NCBI RefSeq assembly: GCF_910592395.1
Contig: NC_088316.1
Span: 12,340,001-12,404,000 of the forward strand
Direction of reading: 5' to 3'
DNA length: 64,000 nucleotides
Source: Lineus longissimus
Taxonomy: Eukaryota; Nemertea; Pilidiophora; Heteronemertea; Lineidae
The position numbers and the translations under genes were made by a program. Under the pieces are notes generated by a model that saw nothing but the letters and a program-made list of their open reading frames with translations, did no database searches and was not told the origin of the DNA. Shown here piece by piece: positions 12,501 to 21,202 of the stretch (its first letter is position 1; every line of letters begins with the position of its first letter).

Positions 12501-12607
12501 ACATCCTGCTTCGCCCAACCCTGAGCTTCTGAGCTGTGTGCCTTCTGTAGGACATCCAAGAATAAGTAGATGTTCTTCAGTAAACCAGCAGCTGACATCT
12601 TTACTTT
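3465..12607 (-). CDS. Multi-exon gene, unrecognised mostly helical protein (3' part complete)
   Basis: I do not recognise this family. Exons, in coding order: 12607-12464, 8170-8030, 7527-7435, 6908-6724, 6127-5966, [5816-5809], 5683-5572, 5018-4866, at least one unresolved, 3713-3651, 3586-3465 (stop). Phases agree at every listed junction except across 4866-3713. The visible protein is about 390 residues. It is rich in amphipathic Leu/Ala helices in the first two thirds (for example LLKNIYLFLDVLQ, FKDAKVLLQK, LLLLTRKLQ), consistent with a helical-repeat scaffold. It ends with a more globular, aromatic C-terminus (GKKGFWYIQLMHKLTGEF). No membrane segment or catalytic motif is evident. The first listed exon may be internal (AAG acceptor just before KVKM), so upstream exons may exist. 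Introns hold a SINE, a MITE and a 77-bp duplication. Coding status is well supported by phase agreement; function is unknown. Confidence 0.72.
3651..3713 (-). CDS. Penultimate exon of the - strand helical gene
   Basis: Reads DGKVASYCCKGNTCCPLPRT. The acceptor follows a strong pyrimidine tract (ctcctgtcctctccctc, ending cacacag) and the donor is ACTG|GTGAGG. It exits with one base, which fits the next exon. Four cysteines occur in under ten residues. An alternative reading of this area (frame with EAIWQTKVDWILL) is possible and cannot be excluded. Confidence 0.5.
3842..4610. other. Interval between exons of the - strand gene
   Basis: At least one exon of the - strand gene must lie between 4865 and 3714 to repair the phase. 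A weak candidate at 4399-4441 (KSYILDRDF) has a fair acceptor but the wrong phase. The rest is AT-rich without other signals. Confidence 0.4.
4866..5018 (-). CDS. Exon h of the - strand helical gene
   Basis: Reads PRSEHFSSFNDLAKHFQK to VSVWYELR with one leading and two trailing bases. Acceptor is a long T tract ending cag; donor GGAG|GTATCT. Entry phase matches exon g. The next exon was not found with confidence. Confidence 0.72.
5160..5371. mobile_element. Foldback MITE, family shared with 62 kb
   Basis: Left end aaggctgaccattt and right end aatggtggggtcaaccctt are imperfect inverted repeats, followed inwards by a second inverted pair (tcctaaagcaatt / aattgctttagga) and a third (aatgccaa / ttggcatt). 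It sits in the intron between exons g and h of the - strand gene. A related, larger copy lies at 61951-62345. Confidence 0.75.
5572..5683 (-). CDS. Exon g of the - strand helical gene
   Basis: Reads VAAKYATFADVYVQWLV then EWGGDMTISYTPNQRPGYIY. Acceptor ctctgttcag and donor ATAG|GTAAGG. It leaves two bases that combine with exon h to give Ser. Other frames hit stops, which supports the reading chosen. Confidence 0.72.
5809..5816 (-). CDS. Candidate 8-nt microexon of the helical gene
   Basis: The - strand reads tattcag|TTGCAAGG|GTGAGC. Eight bases between a plausible acceptor and a good donor have exactly the length needed to join exon e (two bases over) to exon g (needs one base), giving Ser-Cys-Lys-Val. 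Splice signals this short arise by chance, and a different undetected exon could also repair the frame. Confidence 0.35.
5966..6127 (-). CDS. Exon e of the - strand helical gene
   Basis: Codes LKSYLVQQLEAIAAV to FRSGEET with one leading and two trailing bases. Acceptor tccatttcag and donor CAG|GTAAGC. The entry phase fits exon d exactly. The exit phase does not fit exon g directly and needs an extra exon whose length leaves remainder two on division by three. Confidence 0.8.
6724..6908 (-). CDS. Exon d of the - strand helical gene
   Basis: 61 codons plus two bases, from VLQSITVPKMTVHQLLLL to CKMGTKSD. Acceptor gctgtttcag and donor CG|GTAAGA. The two left-over bases join with the first base of the next exon to give Arg. 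It reads as two amphipathic helices around an acidic linker. Confidence 0.8.
7264..7417. repeat. Tandem duplication, 77-bp unit x2
   Basis: Two adjacent copies begin gccagagctaaatcaaat and end caagttataaaatg, differing at only a few positions. The repeat ends 18 bp from exon c of the - strand gene, inside the intron downstream of its donor. Confidence 0.85.
7435..7527 (-). CDS. Exon c of the - strand helical gene
   Basis: 31 codons from AMLQNPYLSEDLFD to GREPILK. Acceptor ttgacttcag and donor AAG|GTAACG, phase 0/0. The tandem 77-bp duplication lies directly downstream in the following intron. Confidence 0.78.
7690..7926 (+). mobile_element. tRNA-derived SINE
   Basis: A tRNA-like head (gagtggcacagtgg as A-box region, gggttcgattcc as B box at about 7739) is followed by a body with ctttcctccgggtctccag and tttcctcctac, ending in a run of ten As. 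It lies in the intron between exons b and c. The head does not fold into an intact tRNA, so I do not call a tRNA gene. Confidence 0.75.
8030..8170 (-). CDS. Exon b of the - strand helical gene
   Basis: 47 codons from IHTQAITKPYT to FKDAKVLLQK. Acceptor acttttcag and donor AG|GTAGAC on the - strand, phase 0 at both ends, matching exons a and c. The intron before it is about 4.3 kb and contains MITEs and the possible nested exon at 11.1 kb. Confidence 0.75.
8341..9290. other. Intron sequence, no feature seen
   Basis: This lies inside the long intron of the - strand gene. It is AT-rich, without open frames that have good splice borders, and I found no inverted or tandem repeats of note. Confidence 0.4.
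9296..9473 (-). mobile_element. Pogo-like MITE, copy 1
   Basis: Complete 178-bp element flanked by TA on both sides, with ends CAGTAGAACCTC and GGAGGTTCTACTG. Inside, the motif ctctctattaaggaca recurs in both orientations, so the whole element is close to a palindrome. Orientation is opposite to most copies at 55-63 kb. It has no coding capacity. Confidence 0.88.
9562..9739 (+). mobile_element. Pogo-like MITE, copy 2
   Basis: Complete 178-bp element flanked by TA, CAGTGGAACCTC to GAGGTTCTACTG. It lies 88 bp from copy 1 in inverted orientation, so the two copies could pair as a long hairpin in a transcript. Confidence 0.88.
9963..10017. repeat. 27-bp direct repeat x2
   Basis: gcctaatactatagtctatt followed by tcacgag occurs twice in succession. 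It lies exactly at the left end of the 10-kb TIR element, so it may record a terminal duplication. Confidence 0.85.
9990..10462 (+). mobile_element. TIR element interrupted by a nested MITE
   Basis: The left end tagtctatttcacga and the right end tcatgaaatggagta form an imperfect terminal inverted repeat. The same blocks occur at the left edge of the window. A 241-bp MITE is inserted at 10089-10329, so this element is the older one. Confidence 0.6.
10089..10329 (+). mobile_element. TTTAAAGG-ended MITE, copy 1 (nested)
   Basis: Terminal inverted repeats tttaaaggcatacaccgt and cgatgtacgcctttaa. The interior has aatttgaatttgaat and tgcactacggcataatgtat. An inverted-orientation copy lies at 31577-31827 and a degenerate one at 16687-16880. 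Confidence 0.75.
11147..11438 (+). CDS. Possible first coding exon, lysine-rich protein with RVxF-like motif
   Basis: An ATG-initiated frame of 97 codons runs to a donor AATAAAG|GTAGGT, phase 1. The product is charged and disordered-looking (MENVRENKKRNRTVRFSF at the start, repeated Lys/Glu/Ser/Asn after that). Residues RTVRF fit the RVxF docking consensus of protein phosphatase 1, but that motif is short. It lies on the strand opposite the helical gene, inside its long intron, so it would be a nested gene. No second exon was found. It could be a chance frame; I put it slightly below even. Confidence 0.4.
11480..11613. repeat. Long imperfect hairpin (foldback element)
   Basis: aaggaaagaaataaaatta and aaatcaaattgccttgactg on the left pair with ccagtcaaggtaacttgatt and taatttcatttctttct on the right, around a short loop near 11541. 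Arms are about 60 bp with roughly one mismatch in eight. The loop-proximal ccttgactggga pairs perfectly. Confidence 0.85.
12140..12285. mobile_element. Decayed pogo-like MITE
   Basis: Recognisable blocks are ggacaccaattttggccc, aatgaggacacctctatatt and taggacagca. The ends have decayed beyond recognition. Confidence 0.6.
12464..12607 (-). CDS. Exon a of the - strand helical gene
   Basis: Codes KVKMSAAGLLKNIYLFLD through WAEYCEK. On the - strand the acceptor is a pyrimidine-rich tract ending catttcaag and the donor is AAAAG|GTGGGT, phase 0. If translation starts at the Met codon at 12598, the ten or so bases before it are 5' UTR; otherwise this is an internal exon. A truncated pogo-like MITE end lies 66 bp upstream. 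Confidence 0.62.
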
Positions 12608-12672
12608 CTTGAAATGAGAAGGAATGCAACAGTTAAAAGATAATACTTGGGATGAATCCCATACATGATATA

Positions 12673-12710
12673 CAGTGGAACCTCCCTTAGTGGACACCTC
12701 TCTATATGCC
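12673..12710 (+). mobile_element. Pogo-like MITE end, truncated
   Basis: TA|CAGTGGAACCTCCCTTAG and tggacacctctctat, then unrelated sequence. Only the left 35-40 bp remain, just upstream of exon a of the - strand gene. Confidence 0.8.
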
Positions 12711-13940
12711 TAATTCCAATATAGATTATGCCAGTCCTTCTCTAAAACCATCGACCTACACAGAGCAACCAAGAGCAGGCTCTCCAAAATCCCCAATGTG
12801 ACCAAGAACCCATCTGACTAACTTCAAGTGTGTCATGCTCATGTGTCTGTACAGCCTGGTGCTGACATGTGGATGTGCCAGCTACCAGGACAGGGTGGGG
12901 GTGCTAATGAAAATAGGTGATCCTATTGTCAGATGGGTGTGGCAGCCACTTCCCTGAACCGAAACGTCAACACAACAGCGCCACCAGTGAGAAGGCGAAA
13001 GTCTGACCAACTATAAAACTAACTTTGTACATGGGGACTGATCGATATAGGCACATCCTTTCGAGGCGGTTTGGCACGCTTGTATATAACTAATAATGAA
13101 AGTATTATGGTTTACAGATAGATAAATATGTCACTATTCTACATGTGTAGTCTATTCACCGATCAGTTCACGGTTGCTTTTTTTATTGATAAAAATGTGG
13201 CTGCAAAATGGAAAGTTGATTGAAATCGTCCGCCATTTATTTTTGTCGTTTGAAATAAACAGTGATTCCGATTCGACCGCCCTTTCTCCATCGCCTTTAA
13301 TCTGCTTTTATAACTTTTTTGGCAAATTATGATGCGTGGTGAACTATTTATCAGGCACAAAAGTAGATGTCGATTACCTTATGACAGGTGAAAGTCAGTC
13401 TAATTACTGTTATGAGAGAGTTCGGTTTTTTGTCAAGCTCATGCGTGACCCAACTGCTTCACCGTAGAAAATGCATTGCCATCATGTATGGTGGCCTGTC
13501 ACAAAAATCAAGATTTTGTTGCCTTCATTTATTTACTCGAACTATTTGCTCGTCAGCAGTATGGGGGGGGGGGGGGGGGGTTATGAAAGGCAAGTTTGCA
13601 TATCCAATAAGTCCGGAGTGCATATGATATATTTTTGATATGATGGTGCTTTATCTGGCTCCCATCCGTTAAATCGCCTCATATCCCCCCCCCCCCGTTT
13701 TTTTTCACTTCGTCCCTCATATGTATATATCAGGATGGGGTGGGGTTGAGATGTAAGGAGATGCGACCCTTCTTATCACCCTTGCCGATCGTTAGGGAGA
13801 AAATTTGGCCGAAAAAGCCCAGAACAATTACATCATTTGCATTTCATGACTACTCAAGTAGTCTTTCCTCTGATAAAATTACTCTCGAGTAGTCATCCCA
13901 CGAGGTCGAGTTATTGTGGTTTAAATAGTGTTTCGTTTCT
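12711..13940. other. Interval with homopolymer G and C runs
   Basis: No exon was identified. A G run of about 18 lies at 13563-13580 and a C run of about 11 at 13686-13696. These invite polymerase slippage and assembly length errors. Confidence 0.5.
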
Positions 13941-13943
13941 ATT

Positions 13944-14752
13944 CTGACTATCGAACAGATAGGGTGAACCGTGAATTGCCTAGGTATGCACCCAATACCT
14001 CAGGCTTCCTCCCCCCCCCCCCCCAGCACCCCCACCCCCACCCCCCGCCACCACCACCACCACCACACCACCCGGCCATCACCACCACCGGCGCTCGCAC
14101 CTTGAACTGAACAAGGAAGAATCACTGTCCGGAGGCGCTGTTCTCTGCGCACCGATTCTAGAACCACTTCGGCGGAAAGTGAGTTGATCGATGTGACATT
14201 GTCACAGCTTTTCATATACATATATAAAGATAACACAACATGTGAAATTCTCTATTTGATTTCTAAATCATTCATGAGAACTTCGATTACAAACGAAACT
14301 GGAATTGTCTTTTTTTGCTATATATGTCACTGTACAGATTACTAGGAGTACTTTGAGGCCTAAATCAGATTTTCGTCTGCGCCAAATATCCGCCAAACCG
14401 AGGAATGTCTTCCCTGCATGAAACATCATTTGGGTAGGTCTGTGTCTACAGTTTTCTTTCATAAACAACAACTCGACCTAGAATATGTTTGCATATAAAC
14501 GTTGTCTTTCCTTGGATTACTTCGACCATTGTTATCGAGATATTTTTTAATCGTCCGTCTGTCGCAGCATGGTTGTCCGTGGTTGTGCTGTCGCTTACTT
14601 TCGCTTTATTGCTCTTTACCGGTTTACGCTGAGCCCATTGTATATATACTGGGATCATAAACCAGAGAACGTTTTTTTAATGAGTAATTATGTAACGTAA
14701 TAATAAACTTTTGTCGCATCCCTCCCCCTCCCCCCGTCAGATACCCAAGGGC
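13944..14752 (+). repeat. Segmental duplication, copy A
   Basis: Matches 14826-15812 in order: aaccgtgaattgcct, ggaaagtgagttgat, ttcatatacatatataa, aattctctatttgat, gaattgtctttttt, actttgagg, cagattttcgtctg, gttgtccgtggttgtg, ataataaacttttg and cagataccc. Divergence is visible (many substitutions and indels), so the event is not recent. A C-rich/CCA-rich tract (14011-14085) lies near its left end. Confidence 0.88.
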
Positions 14753-14825
14753 ATGTGTCTTTATTTGGAATTCGGATGGCTTTCAGTTTAGGCGTCGCCG
14801 TGGGGTGTGGGTTGAAAATTTCTGT

Positions 14826-15812
14826 ACTGACTGTCCGACAGATGAATTGGGTAAACCGTGAATTGCCTGCCAATGGGTATAAAACGCAGACCACCCCCGT
14901 CCCGATCCTCCTCTCCCGAATTCGGAATGAATCCATGCACTTATTATTGCCTCACTCCGCCTCGTTCCCTTCCCCAACACCAGCCGACAAGGACCATCAC
15001 CACCAACGCACACACACGGCGCTCGCTTGTGACTGACCACCCACACGAATCAACTTGGGAACAACCACTGTCTCCGGAGGTGCTGTCCTCTGCGCACGAT
15101 TCTGAAACTAAACAGTTTGGACCACTTCTGCGGAAAGTGAGTTGATGCATATATCGTCACAGCTTTTCATATACATATATAAGGATAATACAACGTGTAC
15201 AATTCTCTATTTGATCTCTAAAGCATTTCATAAGAACTTGGATTACAAACGAAAGAGGAATTGTCTTTTTTGGGCGATATCAATCACTGTACGGATTACT
15301 CGGAGTACTTTGAGGACTAATACAGATTTTCGTCTGTGCCAAAGAATCAAACCTCGGAATGTCTTTTCCTGCCTGAGACATCATTAGGGTAGGTCTGCGT
15401 CGACAGTTTTCTTTCTTAAACAACAACTTGACCTAGAATCGTTGTCTTTTGTTGATTACATCGACCAGTGTTACTGAAATATTTTTGAATCGTCTGTCTG
15501 TCGTAGTAGCATGGTTGTCCGTGGTTGTGATGTCGCTCAATTTGCTTTGTTGCTCTTGACCGGTTTATGCTTAGCCCATTGTATTACTGGGATCATAACC
15601 GGGGATCATAAAACCTTTCACATCACTCTTAATATACAATCAAGTGAGACGGGAAGAGGTTGAACCCTGCGATACAAAGTTTAGCCCTGCTTAAGTCAGG
15701 TCAATTTTGTTGGGATTTCTTCATGAGGGTGGTTTTATCATGAATTATGTGACGTACAGTGTCATAATAAACTTTTGCCGCATCCCCCCCCATCAGATAC
15801 CTAAGGGGCCGC
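14826..15812 (+). repeat. Segmental duplication, copy B
   Basis: Direct-order duplicate of 13944-14752, adjacent and in the same orientation. It contains about 140 bp extra near 15600-15740 (gggatcataaaacctttcac and following). It retains a CCAAT and TATAAAA pair that copy A has lost. Confidence 0.88.
14870..14884 (+). promoter_or_regulatory. CCAAT plus TATAAAA, possible core promoter
   Basis: ccaatgggtataaaa is followed by a GC-rich stretch and, 250 bp on, by a strong donor context CGGAAA|GTGAGT at 15136 that is also present in copy A (14179). This would fit a short first exon of about 14910-15136. No downstream exon was found, so this is a weak call. Confidence 0.3.
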
Positions 15813-17430
15813 GTGCGCGCCTCCTCGCTCGGGAAGGGCTACCTTTCTTTGTTTAGCGAAAAGGAGAACAGAAACTGTTTGGCATGTTCGAAAATCCTCT
15901 AGCTAGCTCTCATTTATTCCTTTCTGTAGAAACGATATTGATATGAAAAAACATGATATCAAAATGCGTTCTATCACATGGACCTATATATAAAGAATGA
16001 ATAGGCCTTATATTAATTCTTGATGATAGATGGTTCCTGTCCTGGTTCGTTGAAACGCTTCGTCATGGCTATAAACAATACCTCTTATCTTGTATAGTCC
16101 ATAATTTGAAAGTAGTGTTCGTATTGTCTGAGAAATATGATTGAAGAAAAGACGTGTGCACTAAGTGGCATCATAACATGAACCTGATCAGCAAAACCGG
16201 GCCACCAGGTCAAAGGTATGGATATCGTCTGCGAACAAAATACAGATTTAAAGGGAGGAATATATATATAGGCAGGCGCCTGATTGAGTTACTTGAAGTC
16301 ACCGATAGAGATCTCTCCCATCTGCCAATATCCGCAATCACGAAATAATCGATTCCCACTTGTATTATCGCTGCATCTAACAGAACCCAGGTTCCTTACT
16401 ATGCATTTAGAGATACAGGTAAAACACTTTAGGAGCTGCCATCATGAGGATGAAATCGTGAAATTTGTACCTTACTAATGGCCCATTATCAGATTTCTGC
16501 TACCAGTTCACGTACATATATATATATATATATACATGGTATAACGACGTCTGTTTCTTAAATTAATAATCAGTCGAAGTGCAGGCGAAAATTTGTTTAG
16601 AAGAATTGTAAATATTGTGATACCAGCGAAATTAGTAATCACTAGAAATTTGTTAGTCGGCGTTCGCTTTGGAGCAAATGCCGTTTGTTAAAGATTTGAA
16701 ATTTGTAGTTGAATTTGAAAATTTCATGCCCATACATATGTACTGAATGTGAATTTCAACATTGACGTTTTGCTCGGTGTAAACAAATGTAAGAGTACTC
16801 CACGCCACGTTTCAGCGAAGGTGCATGCATGATAATTGCACTACAGCATTTCTAGTTCCCCACCCACGAACGGCCCAAGAAATGGATAACAATGAGCTGT
16901 CTGGCCCGACTGTCATGTCACTTATATGTACTAGTGTCTGTTGTGTTGCAAACCCAGTGTAACACTAATCGGGGTCCCGTGGACAAATTATTCAACAATC
17001 GACGTCATGGCGGTGTATAATTCAATTTTTTGTTACCCTTTTGTAAAAATACATATATCTTTAGGGTCGTTCGTTCACCCTACATGTATATATAGGTTCG
17101 TATTTGCAGAGTCTTTCAAATAAATTTATTTGAAAGACATGAATATTCGGTCACCTCCCACGAATCGCCAGAGCTATCCATAACTTGTGTGGGAAGATTC
17201 TCGGACATGAAGAATCCTTGGTGAATGTTCAATTATGAAATTCCTCATGCAGTGAACTGTTTAGCATCATTCTTCTCCGATAAAAGCCTGAGAACAGGCG
17301 ATATTTGGCGACAATAGACCAGTCGAGTAAGGACGAAGGTAATGTGTACATACATGTAGCTGATGAATACCTTTGGTTTGCCTTTATCACTGAGTTCTTG
17401 CAGGCCCTACAGTCCTCTATGTCCTTTCTT
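15813..17430. other. Gene-poor interval with MITE remnant and TA repeat
   Basis: It holds a (TA)n tract at 16510-16533 and a degenerate member of the TTTAAAGG-ended MITE family at 16687-16880 (aatttgaaatttgtag, gataattgcactacagc, cccacgaacgg). No supported exon on either strand. Confidence 0.5.
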
Positions 17431-17432
17431 AC

Positions 17433-17503
17433 CTCTGATTCCTCTGTTTCGACTTGGCCTCGGGCACGGCTGAGTAGTCTCCAGGAGCAGTCCATTTCGT
17501 CAT
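17433..17503 (-). CDS. Possible short first exon
   Basis: On the - strand an ATG frame reads MTKWTAPGDYSAVPEAK and ends at the donor CAGAG|GTAAGA. It has gene-like composition but is only 23 codons. A second frame through the same bases is also open. No partner exon was identified. Confidence 0.25.
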
Positions 17504-17767
17504 CCTAAGCGTATCGCACTGCGACCGGAGTGTAGGTATGAGGTGCAAAACCGAACAGAAGATAACCATACCGCATTCGCGGAACAATGTTCTTCCAAAA
17601 AGAAATTATATTTGGGAAAATTCAACTGTGGAGGCGGGACTCAAAACAATAGCAAATTTTTGTTGGCAAAGTTATCTTTGATACTGCGCTATATGGTGCC
17701 AACGCATAGAGATTTATTAGGATCACTTGACTTATTTCTGAGTTCTATTAGGCATATCCTTTTGTAG

Positions 17768-20460
17768 GTTTGAAGGGAATGATTTATATGCTCACCACTT
17801 AAACGTGTGGTCCATGTCAATAAAACCAGTGATAGCATAATTGTTCAAGTGCAAAATTTGACAAACTTTCTCTTACAATTGTATATACACATTGCATATT
17901 CTTGTTCGGAAGTAAATTTACATCGTTTTTCCTCAACCATTTTCTAGTGAGCGACTGCGTCTAAGGGCAGGGTCTCTCTAGCCATAAATCCCTAAATAAT
18001 TATTGAACAATAGTGTAGGACTGGTTCCCCAGGGTGACTCAATTTACCTTCACACCGTTGAACACTGTTTTCAGACCGAATAGAATATTATAAATCCAGA
18101 TGTTTTAGAATTCTCAACGATGCCCATCTTTTACGCGCAGTTTTTAATATAATACTTCGGACGCTAACTCAAAATTACTACCTTGAAATTGAAATTATCT
18201 TTATGATACATGCACCATGATTTCCGTGTGTTAACAACAATTATTTGATTCTACACAAATCAGCAAATAATCATGACTATATTATTTCGAATTTGTCCGG
18301 TTTATTCATAACTGTCACAGCTGTAGTACGTTTGGAAAACATGATGAATTGGGATGTTAATTGACCATTCAAATCCCAGGATAGAAATGCTGAAAACAGA
18401 CCAGCATCTGTATTTAATATAAGGCCTATTGGCCATCGTCAACCAGATGGCTATTAAAGGTATAGAGCCAAATAGGATTTTTGAATTGGAATTTGAATTT
18501 TCAGTGAAACCTTCATGGTAGGCCTACTATTTATTTTTATGGTAACCCTTCACGAAACCTTCATGGTACTATTTATTTTTATGGAAACCCTTCACGAGAC
18601 AAATTGAATGTTAGCATAAAGAAATAGCACCGTAAAGGGCTAACTCCATGAACACGAACTGGCGTTTGCAGTCTGAGTCACTTTTCTGCCGCCAGGTTGC
18701 TTTTGATAGCACCTTTATATGTTTTACTCAACAACTTGCATCTAACTTTAGTAGTTGATTATTTCATTCATAAATGAGTAAAGTAATGGGCCCAAATTGA
18801 TTAAAAAAGTTACCATGAAACTAACCGGGTTTAAGTAGTTCGAATGTAAATATCATATCAGCAGTTTATTACATGCTGTCCAAACTTACTCCTGATCAAA
18901 TACATGAAAATTACCTTTAAAACTGATCAATTGATAGTTTTAGTTTATGGTTTTAGTCGAACAAAGAACGAAACCAGTGTGACACCTGGTTGATAATAAA
19001 ATAATGATGATATGTTTTGAAAATCATCCTGGGTGTGAAAAGAGTCGTTTGACCATCGAGCGAGGCCACAATATATTTGATCACAGTTCACGGATTATAC
19101 GGGGTGTCCCAAAAACTGAATCCCACAGTGTACAAACGAGCAGGCTATATATCCAGGAAGTAGAGTCCATTGATCATATTCCTTTGTTACGGAAGGGTAT
19201 TTCAGTGCGACTAGGCTTTTTTTCAATGGGCTATACCCCGTTGGCATTAATATATAAACTTGTCCACCCTATACAACGAAGAATGGAGCCATTGGAATGT
19301 ACTTCATGTTAGTATAGCAGGCTCTGCTTATGACGCGCTTGTACACAGTGAATCCTAAAGGGAAATCATTTCTGAGACAACCACTTGAACAGTGCAATCA
19401 CCACAGAATAGGCGAACAAATGTCATGTCAAAACATGACACCGATATCACCCAAAGAGTAAACACAATTTGAATCGTCCTCTCATAACAAACTTCACAAG
19501 CGCTAGTCTTCTGTTGTCATCAATGGCAAGTACCCCCGATCAAAATAGGGTCCTCGACCCCTATTAGCAATGCTCAGGTTGTTGTTAATTCGGGCAGTTC
19601 CATTCGAAAATTCTTTTCTATAATTGGAAGTATTATTTTGTTATTTAAGGGAGAAAATTGGCAAGGTCAAGTGGGCCTGACTCAGATTCAGGGCTGGTCA
19701 AACTTTACTTGAAATCTCGGATTAGCTGTGATTCGGTATATAAACCTATATGTGGAGCTCCTGATTTCACCTTTCACCGAGAAGCTCCGAGTCATGTGTC
19801 CAACCACCTCTTCGAGTCATTTGTCTAACCATCTCGCCGAGCAATTCCAGTCTAAAACTGAGGCCACCTCTAAGGCAATGCAACATCGATTTGAAAACTT
19901 ACTTTTTAACGTGGTCTGCAAGTTTGATGTACATGTACGGGCAATGCAGTGGCCTTTGTCCGGAGGTTAACTTCAGTCTCATGCTGGAATCGCTCGGAGG
20001 GACGTTGGCCTTGACTCGGAGAGGTGGGAGATTCTCGGAGAGGGTGTTGCCGATTCAACAAGATGCCTTTATTCATTAGGAGGCTCAATGACGGACTATG
20101 GAGGCGTCCTTCCATACTCATTGAAATGTACTTGTACTAGACTATGTAGATATTAAGTCAACATGGCCCTTCCCAGCAATCTGATTTGTGAGGGCACAAA
20201 TTTTGTCGGCGATGGAGTGGAGGGTATACTAGTAATGCTGTTCGGTTGGGCTGCGGGATACCTGTAGAATTTATGCGTCAAAGTGCTACCCACTCATGAC
20301 TCCGGAAATGCCATGAGTCATCTCCCTTGGCCTTTTCCTGGGCCAATTTTCTGGATCAATATTTCCACACCACAATAATGCATTGTTCATATCGCCCACA
20401 TTATAATCAGGGGCATCTTTGAAAAGGGAAATTTGATCAGAAAACCATTGTTTATGAGCA
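17768..20460. other. Gene-poor interval with small tandem repeat and a MITE end
   Basis: At 18510-18598 a 47-bp unit (aaccttcatggta, tactatttatttttatgg, aacccttcacga) is tandemly duplicated. At 18612-18640 gcataaagaaatagcaccgt resembles one end of the foldback MITE at 51340. Open frames here lack convincing splice borders. Confidence 0.45.
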
Positions 20461-20465
20461 CTTAC

Positions 20466-20746
20466 AATGTAGTAATCGTCTTTATGGGGGAGAGAGCAAT
20501 ATTGAAAATTGCATCCCCACTAGAACAGAAGGACAACAACCCCCTTCGCTTTTGACGATTATCTTCCTGGCACCAGTTGTTTTCAATAGACATGTATTCC
20601 GCCCCTCGCTTTTTCAAACGCTCCGGACGCAGTGGACCGGCCTTGTACCTGACCCATAGAGAAAGGACGATCAGGATGACGCCGAAATGGACTGCTAGAA
20701 GTCTAATATAATAAGCATCGCCTCCAGTTGTACTGTGTCCGATCAT
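20466..20746 (-). CDS. Possible first exon of a single-pass membrane protein
   Basis: An ATG frame of 93 codons ends at the donor ACATT|GTAAGT, phase 2. The product starts MIGHSTTGGDAYYIR, has one hydrophobic segment (about residues 16-32, LLAVHFGVILIVLSLWV), then a basic, Cys-containing region. The layout (short tail, one membrane segment, long remainder) fits a type II membrane protein, such as many Golgi enzymes, but I do not recognise it. No second exon was found. Confidence 0.42.
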
Positions 20747-20986
20747 GATCAGTGGTCATTTTCGACGCTGTCGGCAAAGTTAGCTTGAAATCCGTCAGCT
20801 CCATCTTGACAGCTTCCAGACAACGCGCGCGGGTCAGTTTTGGCGAAGGTCCGCTGGAAGTTCAGTATGCGTCACCTCATGACATGAATTGATAATCAGA
20901 ATCATGCTTTCCGTCGTCGAAAGCTGGACTGCATACATGCGAAAAGATTTTATCAACAATATTTTTCTAAATGTGTTTCCTAAAGC

Positions 20987-21090
20987 CGATGATTGACCAT
21001 CTACCAGGAAAGTCAATTGTTCGGTTCTTACAATACCGCTGATTGACCATCTACCAGCAACGTCAATTGTTTCGTTCTTACAATACCGTG
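20987..21090. repeat. 50-bp direct repeat x2
   Basis: gattgaccatctaccag then gtcaattgtt and cttacaataccg occur twice, offset 50 bp, with few differences. Confidence 0.85.
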
Positions 21091-21202
21091 GCAGCTGTCG
21101 CTGTTTTTCATTGAATTTCCGCGTATGTATGCACGGATGCTGGGACATACAACATACGCCCCTCATATATATAGGCCTATCATACTGCTGAGTAACATTC
21201 AT

